DNA from: SB11 sp037968475 | GTDB taxonomy: Bacteria > Bacteroidota > Bacteroidia > UBA8524 | Assembly (NCBI GenBank): GCA_037968475.1 | Contig: JBBKVO010000021.1 | Location: forward strand, 1-64,000 | DNA: 64,000 nt | Direction: 5' to 3' | Part shown: one piece after another, positions 51,219 through 59,132 of the stretch | How the letters are laid out: each line of letters opens with the position of its first letter | Position numbering within the stretch: position 1 is the first letter of the stretch | Translations under genes and position numbers: made by a program | Notes under the pieces: generated by a model | Databases searched by the model: none | Seen by the model: only the letters and a program-made list of their open reading frames with translations | Told to the model about the DNA's origin: nothing

Positions 51219-53720
51219 ATGTTTAATACTGACGATAACGGGAAGTTTATGTTTACAGGGCTTTCATCAGACGAGCAAGACGGCACAGAGTTCCTTCCCC
51301 TACTTTCGCAAGAAGAGGAAGACGAGATACATAGAGAGGAAATACCTGAAGAACTGCCAATATTGCCGCTACGCAATACGGTAATGTTTCCCGGCGTGGT
51401 ATTTCCCATCACAGTTGGACGAGATAAATCAATCTCGCTTATAAAAGATGCCAACAAAGGCAACAAAATTATAGGTGTAGTGGCACAAAAAGATGCCAGT
51501 ATTGAAGACCCCACAACAGATGACCTTTTTGATACAGGAACAGTAGCCTTAATACTTCGCACGCTGCGTATGCCCGATGGTAATACCACTGTGATATTAC
51601 AAGGCAAAAAACGTTTTGAGATAAAGGAATTTACCACGATAAAGCCCTACTTTAAAGCTAAAGTAACCCCCATTGATGTAAAACGTCAAAAGCTAAAAAA
51701 AGAAGGCGAAGCCATTATAGAAACGGTAAAAGACTTGGCATTAAAAATTATAGAATTATCGCCAAACATTCCTACCGAAGCAGGTTTTGCCATAAAAAAT
51801 ATTGATAGTCCCAATTTCTTAGTCAACTTTATCGCATCAAACCTCAATGTTGATACTGCTGAAAAGCAACGCATTTTAAAAGAAAATGGCCTTTTAGACC
51901 GCGCTAATTTAGTATTGGAAAACCTGAACCGCGAAGCCCAAATGCTGGAACTTAAAAACCAGATACAAAACAAGGTAAAGGTAGATTTGGATAAGCAACA
52001 GCGCGATTACTTTCTTCAACAACAGATAAAAGTAATACAAGAAGAGCTTGGCCAAGAAAACCCCGACCGCGAAATAGAAAATATGCGCGATAAGGGTAAA
52101 AAGAAAAAATGGGCTAAAGAGGTAAACGATGCTTTTAACAAAGAGCTTGACAGACTACAACGCATGAACCCAATGGCTCCCGACTATTCAGTGGGGCTAA
52201 ACTGGGCGCAACTGGTGCTTGATTTGCCTTGGGGAGACACTACCAAAGACAATTTTGATATAAAACGCGCCAAAAAGGTATTGGATGCCGACCATTTTGG
52301 ACTTGATAAAGTAAAAGACCGCATACTTGAATACCTAGCAGTATTGAAGTTAAAAGGCGACATGAAAAGCCCCATTATTTGCTTGTATGGCCCTCCGGGT
52401 GTAGGTAAAACCTCACTAGGAAAAAGTATAGCAAGGGCAGTAGGTCGCAAGTATGTACGGATGTCGTTAGGTGGTTTGCGTGATGAAGCTGAAATACGCG
52501 GACACCGCAAAACCTACATAGGCGCAATGCCCGGCCGTATTATTCAATCGCTTAAAAAAGGGCAATCGTCAAACCCTGTTTTTATACTGGATGAGATTGA
52601 TAAACTAGCCAGCGATTTTAGAGGCGACCCATCATCAGCGCTTTTAGAGGTGCTTGATCCTGAACAAAATAATACTTTTTACGATAACTATGTAGAGATA
52701 GACTACGACCTAAGCAAGGTGATGTTTATAGCTACTGCCAATAATTTAGATACCATACAGCCTGCCCTTTTGGATAGGATGGAGATTATAGAAATTAACG
52801 GCTACACGGTTGAGGAAAAAATAGAAATAGCCAAAAAGTACCTAATACCTAAACAAGCTGAAGCACACGGACTTAAAAAAGACCAAATAAAACTAAGTAA
52901 CGCTGTACTTGAAAAAATAGTTGAAGACTATACCAGCGAATCGGGTGTGCGTGGTTTGGAGAAAAAAATAGCCTCTATTGCCCGCCACCAAGCACGCAGC
53001 TTTGTAGATGGTGATGCTTTTAAAGCCAGTTTGAACATTGATGATGTGATGACCATTTTGGGTGCCGAGCGTATGGAAAAAGAGATGTATCAAGGCAATG
53101 ATGTAGCCGGTGTGGTTACTGGTTTGGCTTGGACTCCCGTAGGCGGCACTATACTAAATGTAGAATCTGTATTAACACTGGGTACTGGCAAGCTAACCCT
53201 AACAGGTAAACTGGGCGATGTGATGAAAGAATCAGCTGTAACGGCACTTACTTTCCTTAAAGCCCATGCCGATTATTTGGGTATTAACCCTAAATTGTTC
53301 GACCAACGCGATATACACATTCACTTTCCAGCAGGTGCCATACCTAAAGACGGCCCTTCGGCAGGTATCACCATACTTACCTCGTTAACATCGCTGTTTA
53401 CCCAACGTAAAGTGAAGCCTTTTATGGCTATGACGGGCGAAATAACCCTGCGTGGCAAAGTACTACCAGTAGGCGGTATAAAAGAGAAAATACTGGCTGC
53501 CAGACGTGCAGGTATAAAAGATATTATACTGTGTGATAAAAACCGTAAGGATATTGAGGATATTAAACCCAATTATTTAAAAGGTTTAACCTTTCACTAC
53601 GTTAATAGTATGCTGGAAGTATTGGATATCTCAGTAACCAAAAAATCGGTAGACCAACCTGTTGATTTAAGCGTACGAGAAACTACCGAACGTAAAGAAT
53701 CGAACGTAAGTGTTATCTAA
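51219..53720 (+). CDS. lon: ATP-dependent Lon protease
   Basis: 833 residues, full length. The LON substrate-binding domain (about 40-250) starts at LPILPLRNTVMFPGVVFPI. A coiled helical region (about 250-350) precedes the AAA+ module with Walker A GPPGVGKTSLGKS, Walker B FILDEIDK and the sensor-1 Asn (FIATANN). The C-terminal peptidase domain contains the catalytic Ser in PKDGPSAGIT and Lys in GGIKEKILAARRAG. It degrades misfolded and regulatory proteins in the cytoplasm. The gene stands alone and ends at a clear hairpin. Confidence 0.97.
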   Translation: MFNTDDNGKFMFTGLSSDEQDGTEFLPLLSQEEEDEIHREEIPEELPILPLRNTVMFPGVVFPITVGRDKSISLIKDANKGNKIIGVVAQKDASIEDPTTDDLFDTGTVALILRTLRMPDGNTTVILQGKKRFEIKEFTTIKPYFKAKVTPIDVKRQKLKKEGEAIIETVKDLALKIIELSPNIPTEAGFAIKNIDSPNFLVNFIASNLNVDTAEKQRILKENGLLDRANLVLENLNREAQMLELKNQIQNKVKVDLDKQQRDYFLQQQIKVIQEELGQENPDREIENMRDKGKKKKWAKEVNDAFNKELDRLQRMNPMAPDYSVGLNWAQLVLDLPWGDTTKDNFDIKRAKKVLDADHFGLDKVKDRILEYLAVLKLKGDMKSPIICLYGPPGVGKTSLGKSIARAVGRKYVRMSLGGLRDEAEIRGHRKTYIGAMPGRIIQSLKKGQSSNPVFILDEIDKLASDFRGDPSSALLEVLDPEQNNTFYDNYVEIDYDLSKVMFIATANNLDTIQPALLDRMEIIEINGYTVEEKIEIAKKYLIPKQAEAHGLKKDQIKLSNAVLEKIVEDYTSESGVRGLEKKIASIARHQARSFVDGDAFKASLNIDDVMTILGAERMEKEMYQGNDVAGVVTGLAWTPVGGTILNVESVLTLGTGKLTLTGKLGDVMKESAVTALTFLKAHADYLGINPKLFDQRDIHIHFPAGAIPKDGPSAGITILTSLTSLFTQRKVKPFMAMTGEITLRGKVLPVGGIKEKILAARRAGIKDIILCDKNRKDIEDIKPNYLKGLTFHYVNSMLEVLDISVTKKSVDQPVDLSVRETTERKESNVSVI

Positions 53721-53747
53721 CTAAATAACGCTCATATACCATAAACA

Positions 53748-53788
53748 CAAAGGGTGGACTATATAAATAGTCTACCCTTTGTATTTTA
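53748..53788 (+). terminator. Terminator of lon
   Basis: Stem ACAAAGGGTGGACTAT paired with ATAGTCTACCCTTTGT (one G-T pair), followed by ATTTTAATTT. It lies 28 bp after the stop codon. Confidence 0.85.
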
Positions 53789-53863
53789 ATTTCAAATTAA
53801 CTAACGGGGCTTGGGTTAAAAAACCTGTGTTCAAATAATGTTATTTAACTTGTAAAAGCTGGC

Positions 53864-53903
53864 TCGAGCGTCCGCTCGTGCCGAAAATAATTGAGCGTCC
53901 GCT
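53864..53903. repeat. Two GTCC-centred palindromes
   Basis: CGAGCGTCCGCTCG (53864-53877) and GAGCGTCCGCTC (53892-53903), separated by about 14 bp. They have the same GCGTCCGC-style centre as the repeats at the start of the window. Confidence 0.75.
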
Positions 53904-54063
53904 CGGTGGCAGTACCATTGGTTTTTTCATCCCCTACCCCCTTAGCTTACACACTTATCCTTTGACTCCGCTCAGGATGACAGCCTGCGCGCGTTGTCAT
54001 ACCGAGCGGAGTCGAGGTACGGTGCGGTGGACAAACATTGAAATTTAGGTTATATTGCTTCAA

Positions 54064-54372
54064 GTGAAAATCTATATTGTTTATATAGTTAAATGTGCCG
54101 ATGGTTCTTACTACACAGGTATAACCAATGATGTAAATCGAAGGTTAGAAGAACCCAATACGGGTATAAATACCAAAGCCTAAACATTTAAACGTAGACC
54201 AGTAGAACTATTGTTCACGACAGAGTTTATTATTGCAACCCTAGCCATAACTTTTGAAAAACAATTGAAAGGTTGGGGTAGAAAGAAAAAAGAAGCTCTG
54301 ATAAATGGTGATTTTGATTCGTTAAAGGAATTAGCGGAGTGTAAGAATATTACACATTATAGGAATAAGTAA
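54064..54372 (+). pseudogene. GIY-YIG endonuclease-like gene with an in-frame stop
   Basis: From the GTG at 54064 the frame reads VKIYIVYIVKCADGSYYTGITNDVNRRLEE... This contains the Y-I-V / Y-T-G-I-T core and Arg of the GIY-YIG nuclease family (UPF0213-like, about 100 residues). A TAA at 54181-54183 follows NTKA, where intact relatives have a Tyr (KAYTFKRRPVELL). After it the frame continues in phase (TFKRRPVELLFTTEF ... KGWGRKKKEALI) to a normal stop at 54372. One nonsense change appears to have inactivated it. It sits among dispersed repeats. Confidence 0.8.
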
Positions 54373-54555
54373 TTTGTTTTATGCTCTCCCGCCCTTCGAC
54401 TTCGCTCAGGATGACAGCCCACAAGCGGTACAAGTTGGCGTATTTATTTTATAATTTTCTTAAACCAAACTCGATGATTATTGGGTGCGGTAGGAACGTC
54501 ATTCCCTCGAAAGAGGGAATCCGCGCGTAGGACAATACTTTTTATTATGTAAGAA
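54373..54555. other. Intergenic repeat-like DNA
   Basis: It contains CTTCGACTTCGCTCAGGATG (also seen in variant form at about 53960) and a CTCGAAAGAGGG segment. No gene was seen. The whole 53789-54063 stretch is similar: repeats only. Confidence 0.5.
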
Positions 54556-55056
54556 TTACTTTTTAGCGATGGCTTTGCTAATCCACAAATCGGCGGCAAC
54601 ATAAGTTACGCTATCGCTTTGCAGCACATCCACCGATTTATCGCTAACACGGGCACGAAAATGGCAAATAAGTTCACCCTCATCACAGCCTTCATAATAC
54701 TTCATTTGCCCATAGGTATATTCGGCTTCTGTTTCTGCCACATCCTTTAGCCATGCCCTATTTCCGCTGGCGCAACGGCTAAACATTTTGGTTTTAGCCT
54801 GCTTTTTATTCGTCTTTTCGGTATAGGGTGTGGTTAGTTTTTTACGTACCAAGTTATACGTTACAGAGCTTATATCTCCCCCGTCATCATCTACAGCAAT
54901 AGCTTCTTCCATCATCTCTTCTTCTTCAGAGGTGCCTTCTCGTTCAGAAATAGTTACTATATTTTCTTCTGCATCAGTAGCATAAATATATTGATACGAT
55001 AGGCCAAAAATGGCTATTAGTGCTAAAGCAGCACCTATTTTTAATAGAGCTTTCAT
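54556..55056 (-). CDS. Secreted or membrane-anchored protein of unknown function
   Basis: 166 residues. A membrane helix or uncleaved signal lies at the N-terminus (KIGAALALIAIFGLSYQYIYA). An acidic low-complexity stretch (EREGTSEEEEMMEEAIAVDDDGGD) leads into a basic segment (KKLTTPYTEKTNKKQAKTKM). A Cys-containing end follows (FSRCASG, YEGCDEGELICHFRA) with three or four Cys that may form disulphides. No family recognised. It lies alone after repeats; the following gene on the same strand is 62 bp away. Confidence 0.6.
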   Translation of the reverse strand: MKALLKIGAALALIAIFGLSYQYIYATDAEENIVTISEREGTSEEEEMMEEAIAVDDDGGDISSVTYNLVRKKLTTPYTEKTNKKQAKTKMFSRCASGNRAWLKDVAETEAEYTYGQMKYYEGCDEGELICHFRARVSDKSVDVLQSDSVTYVAADLWISKAIAKK

Positions 55057-55117
55057 GGGCTTAATTTTTTAATGTATACATATTGGCAATACTATGTAAA
55101 CGACTGATTATCAATTT

Positions 55118-55741
55118 TTATTTTACCGTTCGTCTAATAATCCACTCAGCAACCAGCAGGTTGGGTATCCAGTTTATCCACGCCGTTATTTGCACCACAA
55201 AATCGTGTTCCCATCCAATATACAGCGACAGCAAGGGCACATACAAACGCAATGTAATGGCCGAAAAACTAAGGGCATAGCTGCGTATCATCCATTTTCT
55301 ATGTTCAGCAATTTTATGTTCGCGCACCTTCTTATACGCTAAAAATGTACTGCTAAACCAAAGCAAACTAAGTAGGGTAAAACCCGCTTGCGACCACCAG
55401 CCACCGTTGGCATATAAGGCCATATAAAAGCCTGATGGGGCGGCTAAAAACAATACTGCACCCACATACACCTTGCCCAGCGTGCGGTGCAAGCGCAAAT
55501 AACGCTGGCGCAACTTTTTTACAAACTGAAAAGGCCCTGTTAGCACCACCAAAATGCTTGAACTGATATGGATGTAAAAAGCCGTCATCCAAGTCCTATC
55601 AGTAATAAAATCTTGTTTGGCCAACAAAAAACCAATATCAGTGCGCAGGCTAAAATAAGCAAAGGTAATAATACCTAAGTATAGCGAGAGAAAGGCTAGT
55701 ATAGCCCACAAAAAACTTTGTAGTAGTTGTTTTACCACCAT
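55118..55741 (-). CDS. DUF2306-family membrane protein
   Basis: 207 residues, about six hydrophobic segments. The first helix is FLWAILAFLSLYLGIITFAYF. SSILVVLTGPFQFVKKLRQR and LRLHRTLGKVYVG with the conserved HR(x)LG pattern are typical of DUF2306, and AEHRKWMIRSYALSFSAITLR carries a conserved basic patch. These proteins resemble cytochrome b561-like quinone redox folds in outline, but function is unknown. Together with the acidic secreted protein downstream, it forms a possible two-gene unit. Confidence 0.85.
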   Translation of the reverse strand: MVVKQLLQSFLWAILAFLSLYLGIITFAYFSLRTDIGFLLAKQDFITDRTWMTAFYIHISSSILVVLTGPFQFVKKLRQRYLRLHRTLGKVYVGAVLFLAAPSGFYMALYANGGWWSQAGFTLLSLLWFSSTFLAYKKVREHKIAEHRKWMIRSYALSFSAITLRLYVPLLSLYIGWEHDFVVQITAWINWIPNLLVAEWIIRRTVK

Positions 55742-55819
55742 ATCAAACTTAGTAATTAACGATTAAATACTATAAAATATTGGGTGGTAAACGGTGCTTT
55801 AGTTTAAAAACTCCTATTA

Positions 55820-56566
55820 CTACTTTTTTGCCCACACTATATCGCCTTCGGTTTTGGTGGTATAGCCCTTTTGTTTTAGATAAACTATTAAATCATCACG
55901 GTTTTCGCTGGGGTTATTTCCCTTATGGGTTTCGATGGTCAAAGCCCCTATTTTTGCCCACACGGCATCATCGGCATTGTATAAAATACTATATTCCGAA
56001 CCTTCGCAATCTAGTTTCAGCAGGTCAATTTTATCCAGTTGATAATCAGTAATAATATCCTCCAACGTGGTGGTTTCCACTTGCAACGTATCGCTACCGA
56101 TAGCCGTATCAAAAATGCTGGCGCTTGTGGTAAATGAATCATTGGCATCGTATTGCAGGGTAATATGTCCCCTTTCTCCACTCACCGCTTTATTTACAGG
56201 GGTAAAATCAAGCCCTTTGTTTTCATTGCAATACTTTTGCAACAATTCAAAATTCATAGGCATCGGCTCAAATGAAAACACTTTTGCTTTGGGGTATCGC
56301 ATCAGCGAAAACAATGAAAAATATCCCACATTAGCTCCCACATCAATAATAATGGGTGCATTGCCAATACTGTTTTTAGGCAGCCCCTTATAATATATTT
56401 CGTCTAAAAAACACTCTTTATACGTTTGTACCATCCTGCGCGGTACATTTATCGGCATGCCGTTGCGACATTTAAAAGTGAGGCCGTCGTTCCTTTTGCC
56501 AAAGTATTTATAACCATAGTAAACCGGCCAGTTGCTATGTGTTTTAATCAGATTAATCAGTCTCAT
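55820..56566 (-). CDS. FkbM family SAM-dependent methyltransferase
   Basis: About 248 residues from the ATG at 56566 (MRLINLIKTHSNWPVYYG). The longer frame to 56626 adds a stretch overlapping AT-rich leader. The SAM-binding motif is IIDVGANVGYFSLFSLMRYP, followed by VFSFEPMPMNFELL (acidic loop), LEDIITDYQLDKIDLLKLDCEGSEY and ALTIETHKGNNPSENRDDL. The family O-methylates sugars or small molecules (for example FkbM in macrolides). It is monocistronic, near tRNA-Leu, with no obvious partner. Confidence 0.85.
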   Translation of the reverse strand: MRLINLIKTHSNWPVYYGYKYFGKRNDGLTFKCRNGMPINVPRRMVQTYKECFLDEIYYKGLPKNSIGNAPIIIDVGANVGYFSLFSLMRYPKAKVFSFEPMPMNFELLQKYCNENKGLDFTPVNKAVSGERGHITLQYDANDSFTTSASIFDTAIGSDTLQVETTTLEDIITDYQLDKIDLLKLDCEGSEYSILYNADDAVWAKIGALTIETHKGNNPSENRDDLIVYLKQKGYTTKTEGDIVWAKK

Positions 56567-56668
56567 TTGACAAAATGTGTTGGTTGAGATTAAATTTATA
56601 ACGCGCAATATAAAATAAATAAGCATTTCGTCAAAAAAAGGGGTCTTCGTGCCAAATACAAAAATTAG

Positions 56669-56676
56669 TATATTTG
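56669..56676 (+). promoter_or_regulatory. Likely -7 box of tRNA-Leu
   Basis: TATATTTG (TAnnTTTG) ends 10 bp before the first base of the tRNA, the expected position. No clear -33 box; the candidate region has TTCG. Confidence 0.45.
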
Positions 56677-56686
56677 CCGCACTATT

Positions 56687-56768
56687 GCGGTCATGGTGAA
56701 ATTGGTAGACACGCCACCTTGAGGGGGTGGTTTCGAAAGATGTGGGGGTTCGAGTCCCCCTGACCGCA
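56687..56768 (+). tRNA. tRNA-Leu (anticodon GAG)
   Basis: 82 nt with discriminator A. The 7-bp acceptor stem is GCGGTCA with TGACCGC. D arm GGTGAAATTGGTAGACACGCC. Anticodon stem CCACC / GGTGG around the loop TTGAGGG (anticodon GAG). An extra arm between TTTCG and GATGT is present in the short form of class II leucine tRNAs. T arm GGGGGTTCGAGTCCCCC. CCA is not encoded. The GAG anticodon reads CUC/CUU leucine codons. Confidence 0.95.
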
Positions 56769-56830
56769 CTCTAACATTTTTATTAAATCAAATTTGCAAA
56801 TGCTTTTAATCCCCTATTTTTACCCCATAA

Positions 56831-57160
56831 ATGGATATAGAAGAAAGTGCCGATTTTATTGCTACGGTTAGCTACCTAAGTGCCGAGCAAGGGGGATTGA
56901 AAATACCTGCAACATCAGGCTACAGGCCGCAAATGAAGTTTGAGTTTATAGAAAAACAAACGGCAGGCGAACAAGTATTTTTGGATGAAGAAATGGTATA
57001 CCCCGGTGCTACTATTGATGCACATATACGTTTGCTCTCACCTGAGTTTTTTACCCACGCCCTAACGGAGGGTACTGCTTTTGATTTTAGCCAAGGCGAG
57101 AGAACAATTGGTACGGGTATTATAAAACAGATACTTAATAACGATTTGAAAAGAGGTTAA
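56831..57160 (+). CDS. Stand-alone EF-Tu domain-III-like protein
   Basis: 109 residues. The pattern ADFIATVSYLSAEQGGLKIPATSGYRPQMKF..., EEMVYPGATIDAHIRLLSPEFF and EGTAFDFSQGERTIGTGIIKQIL follows the order of the C-terminal beta-barrel (domain III) of EF-Tu: YRPQF, V(M)PGD, L.P, EGxRFxIREGGRTVGAGVV. No GTPase domain is present. Such short proteins occur in Bacteroidota and their role is unknown. It lies 62 bp after tRNA-Leu on the same strand; co-expression with it is possible. Confidence 0.75.
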   Translation: MDIEESADFIATVSYLSAEQGGLKIPATSGYRPQMKFEFIEKQTAGEQVFLDEEMVYPGATIDAHIRLLSPEFFTHALTEGTAFDFSQGERTIGTGIIKQILNNDLKRG

Positions 57161-57201
57161 TCTTTATCACTGTTATGTAACTTTCTTAGCATTTTTCTAT
57201 T

Positions 57202-58485
57202 ATGCCCTTAATGAAATTAGTATTTACATTTCTCTTATTTGTATTGGTTACATCAACCAATGGTCAGCTTATAAACATAAAAACAAGCATTTATTTCGAT
57301 ACTGATTCTTTTACACTTACAACAGAGCATTATCCCAAACTTGATAAATTTGCCGATACCGCCCAAAAATTAAACATTAAGGGCTTACTGCTACGCGGAA
57401 ATACAGATGCTGATGCTGATAGCTTGTATAATATTCGTTTATCAGCAAAAAGAAGTAATTCAGTAAAAAAATACTTATTACAAAAAGGCATAATTGACAC
57501 CCTAATACACATTGATTATTATGGCGAAAACAAACCCATTGCTGATAATGCAAGCGATAAGGGTAAACAAAAAAACCGCAGGGTTGATATTATATTAAGT
57601 GCATTGCTACCTATAGTAAGCACTGAAATAGTGTTGCAGGATACCATGCCTCTTACTGAACCCATTGAACTAAATGATACTTGTAGTGGCGACACTACTT
57701 TTACATTACCCTATGGATCAATTGTTACCATGAATAAATGTGAATTTATTGAACAAATGGGTTGTGGTGGATTTGCTATAACAGAGTTTGTAACTCCACA
57801 AGTAGTAAGGGACTCGGGGCTTAATACTATGGACACTCGTCAAAATATTCTTATTTCAGGTGGTATGTTTACAATAAAAATATGCAATGGAAAATGCTTA
57901 AAAAAACCGCTAACACTAAGAGTATTAATTAAAGAAGGGTGTGAACCACCATGTACAATGGGACTATGGGAACAAGCAGAGGGATGGAAGCCTTTATCTA
58001 ATTCAACTGTAAAAGTAGTGAAGGAAGAAAACAAACGCTATTATGAAATTCAATTGCTCTGTGGGGGTGGATTTAACTTTGATTGTGCTTACAATTTGCA
58101 AAGCTTAACCATTAAAGTTCCTAAAAAATATAAAATACTAGAAGCCAAGGTTGCTAATGATTGTCCTTTATGGGTATACGAATCAAAGAAAAGCTCCTCT
58201 ATAAAAAGAAGTAAAGTAAAAATTTGTATTATTTGCCAAAAGACAACAGAATTAAAAGAAAATTATATTTACCTAAAAGCTCTTACCCCAAATGGTGATA
58301 CGGTAGTTATAAACTATCAAAAAATAAAATCACTTCAACTGCGGTATAAAATATTTCCTGGGCATAAATGCAGGGGAGTTAAACAAAAAAATCCCTGTCC
58401 AAACATATTCTACTTCTTTGGGAGGAGGAAATCGAAAGTAAAGATCAGAAAAAAAGATTTTGATCTTTTAGCAATAACCTATTAG
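57202..58485 (+). CDS. OmpA-domain-containing exported protein
   Basis: 427 residues with a signal peptide (MKLVFTFLLFVLVTSTNGQ; the first ATG at 57202 or the ATG at 57211). Residues about 25-135 are an OmpA C-terminal-like peptidoglycan-binding domain: IYFDTDSFTLTTEHYPKLDKFA, then LLLRGNTDADADSLYNIRLSAKRSNSVKKYL, and GKQKNRRVDIIL. Here the domain is N-terminal rather than C-terminal. The rest contains Cys-rich segments (CSGDTTF, MNKCEFIEQMGCGGF, CNGKCLKK, GCEPPC, CGGGFNFDC) with about a dozen Cys, unlike standard OmpA proteins; they may form disulphides in the periplasm. Role unknown. Confidence 0.75.
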   Translation: MPLMKLVFTFLLFVLVTSTNGQLINIKTSIYFDTDSFTLTTEHYPKLDKFADTAQKLNIKGLLLRGNTDADADSLYNIRLSAKRSNSVKKYLLQKGIIDTLIHIDYYGENKPIADNASDKGKQKNRRVDIILSALLPIVSTEIVLQDTMPLTEPIELNDTCSGDTTFTLPYGSIVTMNKCEFIEQMGCGGFAITEFVTPQVVRDSGLNTMDTRQNILISGGMFTIKICNGKCLKKPLTLRVLIKEGCEPPCTMGLWEQAEGWKPLSNSTVKVVKEENKRYYEIQLLCGGGFNFDCAYNLQSLTIKVPKKYKILEAKVANDCPLWVYESKKSSSIKRSKVKICIICQKTTELKENYIYLKALTPNGDTVVINYQKIKSLQLRYKIFPGHKCRGVKQKNPCPNIFYFFGRRKSKVKIRKKDFDLLAITY

Positions 58486-58496
58486 CTTTATCCACT

Positions 58497-58949
58497 ATGA
58501 CTATCAGCCAACAATATCTTGAAACATGGGAAGAAGCCCGTACACGGTTTACCAACCAGCTTACCACCATTACAGAAACGGACTTGAAAAAGAAACTACA
58601 AGGCACTAAAAATACGGCTGGGTTTCTTATCCGACATATTACTGATGTGGAACTGCTATTTGCTAAAAATGTATTTGGTGGAACGGATATAAAAGTATCG
58701 GCCAAAACGGTAATTGCCCAACACGACACGGGCGAATGGACAAATTTGCAAGAATTACTAGAATTGGTGGGCTATGCCCACGATAGCTTATCAACTATAA
58801 TTTCAGCACAAACGAATAGTAATTGGGCGGAAACTATTACCACCAAAGAATTTGGCACTAAAACCAAAGCTGAAGCTATTGGGCGCATACTATCACACAC
58901 TGCCTACCACGCAGGTCAGTTGGCTTTGGCTCTTAAGTATGGGGTATAA
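58497..58949 (+). CDS. DinB family protein
   Basis: 150 residues, predicted four-helix bundle. TAGFLIRHITDVELLFAKN provides the first His of the metal-binding triad. The later SHTAYHAGQLALALKY supplies the last two His of the DinB-type pattern (HxxxH). Members are often metal-dependent enzymes (thiol transferases and hydrolases) or unknown. No SOS box can be identified by eye. It begins 12 bp after the OmpA-like gene on the same strand, so the two are probably one operon. Confidence 0.85.
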   Translation: MTISQQYLETWEEARTRFTNQLTTITETDLKKKLQGTKNTAGFLIRHITDVELLFAKNVFGGTDIKVSAKTVIAQHDTGEWTNLQELLELVGYAHDSLSTIISAQTNSNWAETITTKEFGTKTKAEAIGRILSHTAYHAGQLALALKYGV

Positions 58950-59132
58950 TTAAACTCAACTATCACACAACAAATAAACTACTTTGTTTGAAATTGAAAA
59001 TTATTACAATTAAAACCCTATGTAATGCTTTGTATAGGTAGCTATTTGATCTCTTAAAGAGCTATATCAATAATATATAATAACTTAAATATATAGAGCT
59101 ACTTAACCTATAATTGTATAACTTTGATTAAT
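58950..59132. other. Intergenic region before the T9SS type B gene
   Basis: AT-rich. TAACTTTG (TAnnTTTG) at 59119-59126 lies only 7 bp before the ATG at 59133, which would give a near-leaderless transcript. No -33 box seen. Confidence 0.3.
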
